In this document: positions 1 through 7,261 of the stretch, piece after piece
Position numbering within the stretch: the first letter of the stretch is position 1
Layout of the letters: each line of letters begins with the position of its first letter
Translations under genes and position numbers: made by a program
The notes under the pieces: generated by a model
What the model saw: only the letters and a program-made list of their open reading frames with translations
Told to the model about the DNA's origin: nothing
The model's database searches: none
DNA from: Salegentibacter sp.
Lineage (GTDB): Bacteria > Bacteroidota > Bacteroidia > Flavobacteriales > Flavobacteriaceae
Assembly (NCBI GenBank): GCA_017795085.1
Contig: CP051246.1
Span: 4,218,514 to 4,282,513 of the forward strand
Length of the DNA: 64,000 nt
Direction: 5' to 3'

Positions 1-107
1 AATCCTTCTGATTATATGAAGAAATAAACTTCATCTTCTATTATTTTGAATCCTGTAATTTTACTAAAAAAACCTTTGACTGGCTGCAAAACGAGAAATT
101 TCCCTGT

Positions 108-160
108 TAAAAACAGATTTTTCCCCCTTTAATATTTACGAAAACGTTTTAATTGCAATT
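108..160 (+). promoter_or_regulatory. Putative operator/promoter element, copy 1
   Basis: This stretch aligns without gaps to 10491-10543, upstream of the SusC gene of the same locus. Both begin TAAAAAC, then have ATTTTTC, a C-rich stretch and, 30 bases after the start of the element, ACG[AC]AAACGTTTTAATTGC (138-156 here). I count about 40 of 53 identical positions. This copy contains the perfect palindrome AAAACGTTTT (141-150), which resembles LacI-family operators; that resemblance is inference, because no LacI gene is in the window. It lies about 90 bases before the GH43 start codon. The 107 bases upstream hold no recognisable gene. Confidence 0.6.
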
Positions 161-248
161 GATAGGAATTAGCAAGTTAGAAATACGCATTCCTAATTTA
201 TTTTCATAATCAAACAAACATATAATATTAATTATTGCATATAACCTT

Positions 249-1862
249 ATGAAGTATAAGTACATTCATTTTCCCCCTCTTGCATTCCTCATTCTTGTAT
301 TTGGATTATTACTAGGAGCTCACCAAAGCACAACAGCCCAAAAGGGGAATATTAAAAATGATACGTTCTGGGATACCAAAAATGGGGAACCTATATATAG
401 CCAGGGAGGTGGGATTTTCACCTTTACTGATCCAAAGGATGGAGTCGAAAAATATTTTTGGTATGGAGTCCATTACAGGGAGGCTGAATTATACCGTGAA
501 GATCCTTCGGTAACTCAGGAGAGGAATTATATTAAAGCCGTTACGTGTTATACTTCTACAGATTTGGTGAATTGGGAATTTGAGAGTAATGCTCTTGAAA
601 GATCTGAAGTTGTGGAACATTACGAACGGACTTTTTGGATGGGAAGACTGGGAGTCGCTTATGTAGAAGAGATTGATAAATATGCCATGTTCGTTCAGCA
701 TAATGATGGCGTGTTAATATCACTTTCCTCAACTCCAGCAGGACCTTTCGAGGTTCACAATAGATTAGATATGACTAAAAGAATTGGTACTCCCAATACA
801 GGTGATCAAACGGTATTTACCGATCCCGATACAGGAATTTCATATTTAGTGTATTCTTACGGCCAGGGGAGACATAAAATATATTTATCAGAAATCGGGG
901 TAAAAAATGGAAAAGTGGATCTGCTGGATGTTAATCAAGTATACAAAGGTAAAGGTCGGGAAGGAAATTGTATGGTTAAACACAACGGGAAGTATTATAT
1001 TTTTGCTTCAAATCTCTATGGTTGGGATTCCTCCTATGCTTACTACCTGGTGGCCGATAATATTGAGGGGCCTTATGCCCCTGAGAATAAGATGCTAATT
1101 ACCCCGGGTAGCTACGAAGATTATGCCCATATAACGCAAACCGGTTTTTTTGTAAATGTATTAGGTTCGGAAAAAGAAACAGTTGTTTACTGTGGAGATC
1201 GGTGGGCCGACTTTGCTGGTAATGGTTTAGGTTATAATCAATGGGTTCCGCTCTCATTTGAAGGAGAAACTCCTTACTTTAATTCTTTAAACTCCTGGAA
1301 CTTAAATGAAAGTACTGGTACCTGGAATGTTGCCAAAGACAATAATTATGTGAAAAACCCAAGTTTTGAGGCTGATAGAAGAAAGATCCCAAGTCCTGTA
1401 AAACCAATCCAGGAACAATTGCATGCCTGGCATTCTAAAGTCATGCAAGGCAACGTAATTGTAATCGAATCAAAAGATTCACCAGAGTTAAACCATTTCA
1501 ATTCTGAAGACGACAGAAAACATGTAATAGGTGAAAAAAGTTTGAACATTGCAGATGATATTGAATTCAAAAGAAATGTATTTCAAATAATAGAATCTTC
1601 CCCGTATGTAAAGTTAAAGGATGGCTCTTATAAATTAACTGCAAAAATAAAACACAACGGAAAGTTTAATAAGCTAGAGATGTATTCCGAAAGTTCTGGA
1701 AACAGAGAAGCTATGAAAGTTGATGTACCGGAAGATGAATGGATAACCATTGAAATTGATGATGTTAAGGTGAGTAATGAAAAAGTAGAAATCGGTTTTG
1801 TAGCTGAGGGTGAAGGCGGAGCAAGCTGCCAGGTAGATGATGTTTCGTTTGTTCAAAATTAA
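249..1862 (+). CDS. Secreted GH43-like glycosidase with C-terminal beta-sandwich module
   Basis: The 537-residue protein has a Sec signal peptide (about 1-30, cleaved near TTA-Q) and no lipobox. Residues about 35-350 look like a five-bladed GH43-type propeller of the kind found in exo-beta-1,3-galactanases (subfamily 24-like). R237-E238 starts a stretch ending in GKYY (247-250) and YGW (257-259), resembling the acid-bearing strand of those enzymes. Q297 in ITQTGFF matches the position of the glutamine base described for the family. The usual ERPK segment reads GRLG at 132-135, so the pKa-modulating Glu seems absent. Residues about 365-537 look like a carbohydrate-binding jelly roll. It heads a block with four esterase-like genes and a GH2. 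Assignment to the GH43 fold is fairly safe; galactanase specificity is inference. Confidence 0.7.
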   Translation: MKYKYIHFPPLAFLILVFGLLLGAHQSTTAQKGNIKNDTFWDTKNGEPIYSQGGGIFTFTDPKDGVEKYFWYGVHYREAELYREDPSVTQERNYIKAVTCYTSTDLVNWEFESNALERSEVVEHYERTFWMGRLGVAYVEEIDKYAMFVQHNDGVLISLSSTPAGPFEVHNRLDMTKRIGTPNTGDQTVFTDPDTGISYLVYSYGQGRHKIYLSEIGVKNGKVDLLDVNQVYKGKGREGNCMVKHNGKYYIFASNLYGWDSSYAYYLVADNIEGPYAPENKMLITPGSYEDYAHITQTGFFVNVLGSEKETVVYCGDRWADFAGNGLGYNQWVPLSFEGETPYFNSLNSWNLNESTGTWNVAKDNNYVKNPSFEADRRKIPSPVKPIQEQLHAWHSKVMQGNVIVIESKDSPELNHFNSEDDRKHVIGEKSLNIADDIEFKRNVFQIIESSPYVKLKDGSYKLTAKIKHNGKFNKLEMYSESSGNREAMKVDVPEDEWITIEIDDVKVSNEKVEIGFVAEGEGGASCQVDDVSFVQN

Positions 1863-1880
1863 AACTTAAATAAGCTCTTT

Positions 1881-2681
1881 ATGAAGAAAATTATTTTACT
1901 ATTTCAATTAGTTTGTTTTTCGGTTACTTCTCAAATTGTTAAGACCAAAACAATTGATGAAGGTGGAAGTGGGCCATACAAGGCAATTGCGGCAACTGAA
2001 AAATCTCTTCCCGATTTTACGGTTTATCGTCCCGACAATATAAAATCCGCAGTTGAATCTGAGGGGAAATTACCGGTGATGGTTTTTGGTAACGGGGCCT
2101 GTGCGGACACTTCTATTTCCCACGAAAACTTATTATCTGAAGTGGCCTCCAATGGTTATATTGTTATAGCAATAGGAGCTTTGAAGATGGAAAATAGCCC
2201 GGAGTGGGAAAGTACAGAAGCCAAACTTCTTATCAAGGCAATGGACTGGATAGAAGATCAGGCTAAAAATAAGAACAGTGATTATTATAAAAATGTAGAT
2301 ATAAACAATATTGCGTCGGGAGGACAATCCTGTGGCGGTGCCCAGGTTATGGCTACTGCAAATGATAGCCGCATAAAGACATATTTAATGTTTAATTCAG
2401 GAATGGGAAATATGTCTATGGCCGGTGCGAATTCAGAATCAAAAAAATCCTTGCATGGCCCTATCCTTTATATTGTTGGTGGAGAAGAAGATATTGCAAC
2501 CAATAATGCACTATTGGATTATGAGAGAATTAATCATGTTCCAGTTGCTTTTGCTAATATGCTAGAGGGTGATCACGGAGGAACATTTGATGAAAAGTTT
2601 GGTGGAACATTCACCAGAGTAGCACTAAATTGGCTCGACTGGCAATTGAAAGGTAAAAAGAAAAATGCTTCGGTTTTTTAA
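1881..2681 (+). CDS. Secreted alpha/beta hydrolase (chlorophyllase/dienelactone-hydrolase-like)
   Basis: The 266-residue protein begins with a short signal peptide (MKKIILLFQLVCFSVTSQ). It has the nucleophile elbow G148-Q-S150-C-G152, a likely acid at D204 (GGEED) and a likely base at H232 (GDHGG). The layout resembles the compact lid-less hydrolases grouped with chlorophyllases, cutinase-like and dienelactone hydrolases. It starts 18 bases after the GH43 stop and is presumably co-transcribed. The likely role is removal of an ester group from a glycan or released oligosaccharide in the periplasm or at the cell surface. The substrate cannot be read from the sequence. Confidence 0.75.
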   Translation: MKKIILLFQLVCFSVTSQIVKTKTIDEGGSGPYKAIAATEKSLPDFTVYRPDNIKSAVESEGKLPVMVFGNGACADTSISHENLLSEVASNGYIVIAIGALKMENSPEWESTEAKLLIKAMDWIEDQAKNKNSDYYKNVDINNIASGGQSCGGAQVMATANDSRIKTYLMFNSGMGNMSMAGANSESKKSLHGPILYIVGGEEDIATNNALLDYERINHVPVAFANMLEGDHGGTFDEKFGGTFTRVALNWLDWQLKGKKKNASVF

Positions 2682-2742
2682 AGAAAGATATGTCCTCTTT
2701 TCCGGGGTGGACTATGCAAACTAAGAGTATAAATAATTAGAC

Positions 2743-4296
2743 ATGCAGTTGAAATTATTGATTTTTGCTTTCCTATGTTCTATAGATTCCTTTGGTCAAA
2801 ACCTAACGGAAGTTGAAGTAGACCAGGGAAAATTACAGGGAATTCAGGAAAATAATCTTGCAGTTTTTAAAGGAATTCCTTTTGCTGCTCCACCAGTAGA
2901 CAATTTGCGTTGGAAAGCTCCTCAACCTCCATCAAAATGGGAAGGCATCAAGAAAGCATATGAGTATGCGCCTTCACCTTATCAGCCTGGCGAAAATCCC
3001 GATATGAGTGAGGATTGTCTGTACCTTAATATTTGGTCTCCGGCAAAAGCGAAAGATGAAAAGTTGCCGGTCATGGTTTGGATTTATGGTGGTGGTTTTA
3101 GTTTTGGGACAACTGCCGGCTCAGTAACCGATGGTACTAATCTTGCCAAAAAAGGTGTTATAGTGGTGAGTGTAGCATACCGTGTGGGACAACTCGGTTT
3201 TTTGGCCCACTCCGAACTAAGTAATGAAAATGAAGTAAACACCTCTGGAAATTACGGGTTATTAGATCAAATTGCCGGACTGAAATGGATAAAGAAAAAT
3301 ATTGCTCAGTTTGGAGGTGACCCTGAAAAAGTAACAATTTTTGGAGAATCGGCGGGAGGAATTTCTGTTAGTATGCTTTGTGCTTCCCCTTTGGCAAAAG
3401 GCTTATTTAGTGCTGCTATTTCTCAAAGCGGGGGCTCATTTGGACCTACCCGGCCTAATACAACATATCCGGGGGAGAATATGAAAACTCTTGAACAGGC
3501 TGAACAACACGGTAAATCTTACGTAAATAATGCAGGAGCATCTTCAATTCAGGAACTTCGGGAGTTTTCAGCAGATAGCCTGCCTATGGGAATGAATGAG
3601 GGAGGAGCCTGGCCAATAATAGACGGATATGTAATACCCGAAGATCAATATGATTTATATAAAAAAGGGGATTACAATGATGTACCTGTGTTAATAGGCT
3701 ATAACTCTGATGAAGGATTAAGCTTTACCAGAGAGAATTCACCGGAACAATTTATTCGAAGTGTAAAGAACAGATATGGAAAATTTGCTGATACCTTACT
3801 GAGTGCTTATCCTGTGGAAAAAGATCGTATACCTAAAAGTGCGCGTGATTTAAATAGAGATGCGGCCTTTGGATGGCATACCTGGACCTGGGCCAGGCTT
3901 CAATCCCGAACTGGAAATTCGAAAGTTTACTATTACTATTTCGATCAACATCCAGATTATCCGGAAGATAGTCCTAAATATGGTCACGGTTCGCCTCACG
4001 GGCAGGATGTTGCCTATGCATTTATGACGCTGGATAAAACAAACTCTAAAGAACTTACCAAATCAGATTTTAAGCTATCAGAGTTAATGGGAACATATTG
4101 GACAAATTTTGCAAAATATGGAAATCCAAATGGGGAGAATACTCCAAACTGGCCACAATTTACAAAGGGCAACCCTAAGGTGATGTATCTAAATAATAAT
4201 CCTACCGCCGGGCCTGTAACAGATGAAAATTCAATGAAAGTATTAGACTCCTATTTTCAATGGAGATTTACTGAAAATGGTAGAATAAAAGATTAA
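2743..4296 (+). CDS. Secreted type-B carboxylesterase
   Basis: The 517 residues match the length of the carboxylesterase type B (COesterase) family. Visible landmarks are a signal peptide ending near SFGQ, the oxyanion-hole glycines YGGGF (115-119), the SEDCLYLNI signature (about 89-97), the nucleophile G201-E-S203-A-G205, an acid E324 in NSDEG and a base H419 in GSPHG. The catalytic triad is therefore complete. Bacterial members hydrolyse many acyl and aryl esters. Here, third in a glycan-degradation block, it may act on an ester-decorated polysaccharide, such as acetyl or aromatic acyl groups; this is inference from context. It starts 61 bases after the previous gene. Confidence 0.85.
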   Translation: MQLKLLIFAFLCSIDSFGQNLTEVEVDQGKLQGIQENNLAVFKGIPFAAPPVDNLRWKAPQPPSKWEGIKKAYEYAPSPYQPGENPDMSEDCLYLNIWSPAKAKDEKLPVMVWIYGGGFSFGTTAGSVTDGTNLAKKGVIVVSVAYRVGQLGFLAHSELSNENEVNTSGNYGLLDQIAGLKWIKKNIAQFGGDPEKVTIFGESAGGISVSMLCASPLAKGLFSAAISQSGGSFGPTRPNTTYPGENMKTLEQAEQHGKSYVNNAGASSIQELREFSADSLPMGMNEGGAWPIIDGYVIPEDQYDLYKKGDYNDVPVLIGYNSDEGLSFTRENSPEQFIRSVKNRYGKFADTLLSAYPVEKDRIPKSARDLNRDAAFGWHTWTWARLQSRTGNSKVYYYYFDQHPDYPEDSPKYGHGSPHGQDVAYAFMTLDKTNSKELTKSDFKLSELMGTYWTNFAKYGNPNGENTPNWPQFTKGNPKVMYLNNNPTAGPVTDENSMKVLDSYFQWRFTENGRIKD

Positions 4297-4320
4297 AAAT
4301 CTCTATATAAATAATACCAA

Positions 4321-6126
4321 ATGCCTCAGTTTTTAAGCAATAAATTCTATGGGTTAAGTTTTCTACTAATTTCTGTTGTTTTTTTCTCCTGTCAGAATAA
4401 TAAAACTACATCAACATCAGATAGTCGCGAATCCCGGCCAGGAGTTTATTCCGGCTATAGTGAAAAAATTTATGCTGAAGATTATCAAATAAACTCTCAG
4501 TATATTAAAATGAGGGATGGAAACAAAATTGCTATAGATATCTATAGACCAATAGACAAAAGTTCAGGTGAAGTAATTGAAAAACAACTTCCTGTCTTGT
4601 GGATGCATACGCCTTATAACAGAAGATACAACGGCGAAAATACTGATGCATTGACGGTTGAAAATTATGCTGGAAAAGCAGCAAATTTGGTGCCATACGG
4701 ATACGTAGTAGCTACCGCAGATTTTCGCGGATTATATGCTTCTTATGGTCATAACGAGGGATACAACCGGGGTGAATGGGTAGGTGCGGCTCAAAATGAC
4801 GCTTACGATATAACCGAATGGCTGGCACAACAACCCTGGAGTAATGGAAAAATAGGTATGTGGGGCTGTTCGGCAACTGGCGGGAGTCAAATGCAGGCAG
4901 CATCTACTGCACCTCCAAGTCTCAAAGCTATTTTTCCTATGAGTTTTGAATTTGATGCATATAGTTTTCGGGTTCCAGGAGGAATTTCTGGTAGTCGTGC
5001 TGGTGGATTAGAAGATACAACTGGAATGACAGCCCAGGAAAAGAGGGATAGATGGGCTGCTCCGGTAGAAAAAGATAAAGATAGCACAGCTCTTAAAAAA
5101 GCAGTTGCTGAACATTCAAACAATATTGAAAGTGCTGGTTATATTCCATATCGCGATGCATTTTCTACAAAATTAGAAGATGAAAATTCCAGGCAATGGT
5201 GGGTGAAGAGTAGTCCTTCCACTTATCTTGAAAAAATTAATAATTCCGGAATAGCCATGTATATGGCAGCAAATTGGAATGAGGGTTTTACCAAACACGG
5301 TCCATTTTTCGCATATAATAACATTAAAACACCCAGAAAATTAATTTTAGGGCCAGGAGCGCATTGTGACTGGGATGCTGTTGAAGAACTCACCAATTTG
5401 GATATTACAGTGGAAGAACTCAGATTCTTTGATTATTGGTTAAAAGGTATAGATAATGGCATTATGGAAGAACCTCCTGTTTACTATTTCACCTACAATA
5501 CAGATGAAGACAAACAGTGGAAATCGGCAACGAATTGGCCTCTTCCTAATGAGAAAAGGTTTAAATTCTATTTGGGAGAGGGTTCTTTAAGTTTGACTAA
5601 AGAGGACGTTAATACCGGAACAGACAAAACTATTGTAAATTATGATGCTAATCCTGCGACAGATAGTATTGGAGTGATTATATATGAAACAGCTCCTTTA
5701 GAAAGTGATATGCAGGTTACCGGTCATCCCTCTATAAATTTATGGGTATCTTCTTCAGATAACGATGGTGATTTTATAGCTACTATTCAAGATGTATCTC
5801 CGGAAGGAGAAGTTTCATCTTATAATATTCAGGGGCAATTAAGAGCTTCAACACGAAAATTAACAAAACCACCCTATAATAATTTAGGGCTTCCATTTCA
5901 TAGTTCATCTCGTCATGATATAATGCCTCTAAACGCTGAAGAACCTACACAATTGGAGTTTCCTATTTTGCCCACTTCTGTAATCTTTAAAAAGGGGCAT
6001 AAAATTCGACTTGCTATTAGCTTCTCTACTCGTGGTACTGAAGCTAAAAACCCAGCGCCGGAAGTAACAATTCACCGGGATAATGATGAGCACGTATCTT
6101 ATCTTACCCTTCCAATTATTGAATGA
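4321..6126 (+). CDS. CocE/NonD-family (S15-like) hydrolase, lipoprotein
   Basis: The 601-residue protein has an N-terminal hydrophobic stretch ending in FFSC (C24), a plausible Bacteroidota lipobox, so it is probably membrane-anchored. Residues about 50-380 have the alpha/beta-hydrolase fold of the X-Pro dipeptidyl-peptidase/cocaine-esterase family: G182-C-S184-A-T-G187 as nucleophile elbow and H348 in GPGAH. The usual GWxD acid segment reads N318-W-N-E321, so Glu probably replaces Asp. The C-terminal half (about 415-600) is the typical jelly-roll domain, with the conserved segment TSVIFKKGHKIRLAISF. Family members cleave acyl or peptide-like bonds. In this block a role in removing glycan esters is likelier than peptide cleavage, but unproven. 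Confidence 0.8.
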   Translation: MPQFLSNKFYGLSFLLISVVFFSCQNNKTTSTSDSRESRPGVYSGYSEKIYAEDYQINSQYIKMRDGNKIAIDIYRPIDKSSGEVIEKQLPVLWMHTPYNRRYNGENTDALTVENYAGKAANLVPYGYVVATADFRGLYASYGHNEGYNRGEWVGAAQNDAYDITEWLAQQPWSNGKIGMWGCSATGGSQMQAASTAPPSLKAIFPMSFEFDAYSFRVPGGISGSRAGGLEDTTGMTAQEKRDRWAAPVEKDKDSTALKKAVAEHSNNIESAGYIPYRDAFSTKLEDENSRQWWVKSSPSTYLEKINNSGIAMYMAANWNEGFTKHGPFFAYNNIKTPRKLILGPGAHCDWDAVEELTNLDITVEELRFFDYWLKGIDNGIMEEPPVYYFTYNTDEDKQWKSATNWPLPNEKRFKFYLGEGSLSLTKEDVNTGTDKTIVNYDANPATDSIGVIIYETAPLESDMQVTGHPSINLWVSSSDNDGDFIATIQDVSPEGEVSSYNIQGQLRASTRKLTKPPYNNLGLPFHSSSRHDIMPLNAEEPTQLEFPILPTSVIFKKGHKIRLAISFSTRGTEAKNPAPEVTIHRDNDEHVSYLTLPIIE

Positions 6127-6141
6127 AAATAAATTTAAACA

Positions 6142-7122
6142 ATGGATAATATTATACTTCGAAAAATGAAATTTTCACAAACATTAATTTTACTATTTAT
6201 TTTTCCATTAATAGGATTGGCAGCAGATCCGCCAGATATCCCGGAGGGATGGACAAATAATTATGCCTATGTAAATGGAATAAGAATTCATTACTACCAG
6301 GCAAACCCGGCACCTGAAAAACCTGTTATGGTAATGGTTCATGGAATTACTGATAATGGATTGTGCTGGACTACTCTTGCTCAGGAATTGGAGCAGGATT
6401 ACAACATCTTTATGTTGGATGCCCGCGGTCACGGGTTATCTGATCCTTTTACCTCTTCAGATAATGAAGAAACCTTAATGGAAGATGTTGTAGATTTTGT
6501 TGAGGTAATGGAATTTGAAAACCCTATTCTTATGGGGCATTCCATGGGGGCTGCCACGGTAATGCGTCTAGGCGCGGAATATCCTGATTTAGCTCAGGCC
6601 ATTGTAATGTTAGACCCTTTTTTATCCCGTCCGCCTGAAACCAAACAAGAGCCTCAAAGTTCTGAGGAAGAAAAAGAAACAGAGTCTGAAAAAGCTGAAC
6701 AAACAGAGAAAGAGAAAATTTCAGTGAGCATGCATGCGGATCCGAAAACATTGATAAAACAAAATAATTATGACTATGAGGAATTGGTTGATTTAGGTAA
6801 AAAACAATTTCCAAAATGGGATATTACTGATATTAAATATTGGGCATTATCTAAAAAACAATATCACGGCGCATATACAGAGACTGGATGGGAAACTATG
6901 AGTGGAAATATGAGGACTGGTGATGCGTTGAAAAACATAAAAGTACCTGTCTTAATCCTTAAAGCAGATCAATCTGATGTTCAGAAGGAAGCAAATATAC
7001 AAGCAGTAAAAGATTTGAAAAACGTTGAATTATCACATTTGAAAGGTACAGGCCATAATTTGCATCATGACAATCTGGAGCTCACTGTTACAGCATTGAA
7101 TGATTTCTTATCTAAATTATAA
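6142..7122 (+). CDS. Secreted alpha/beta hydrolase with acidic/Lys-rich insertion
   Basis: The 326-residue protein has the signal-like stretch FSQTLILLFIFPLIGLA. The start given is the first ATG (16 bases after the previous stop); an internal ATG at 6166 would give a cleaner signal peptide. Fold landmarks are HG at 67-68, GHSMG with S134, D276 and H305 in GTGHN, a full catalytic triad. An unusual Glu/Lys/Gln-rich stretch at about 167-194 replaces part of the cap region and looks disordered. This is the fourth consecutive alpha/beta-hydrolase gene, each from a different subfamily. The substrate is unknown; an ester of the target glycan is the simplest guess. Confidence 0.75.
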   Translation: MDNIILRKMKFSQTLILLFIFPLIGLAADPPDIPEGWTNNYAYVNGIRIHYYQANPAPEKPVMVMVHGITDNGLCWTTLAQELEQDYNIFMLDARGHGLSDPFTSSDNEETLMEDVVDFVEVMEFENPILMGHSMGAATVMRLGAEYPDLAQAIVMLDPFLSRPPETKQEPQSSEEEKETESEKAEQTEKEKISVSMHADPKTLIKQNNYDYEELVDLGKKQFPKWDITDIKYWALSKKQYHGAYTETGWETMSGNMRTGDALKNIKVPVLILKADQSDVQKEANIQAVKDLKNVELSHLKGTGHNLHHDNLELTVTALNDFLSKL

Positions 7123-7261
7123 GCTTTAGAGCGATTAGTAGATGAAAATACATAAAGAGAAATAAACTAAGCAAAAAAATCAATCTCGTGCCATTAAGGA
7201 GTATAACTTTTAGGCTGGGGTTTTTAAGATTGTTGAAATAACAAATTATATCCTATCAAGA

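Noticed and set aside
1..27. Possible last codons of an upstream gene (NPSDYMKK then TAA)
   Set aside because: Only eight codons before a stop at the window edge; no family can be recognised and chance is likely.
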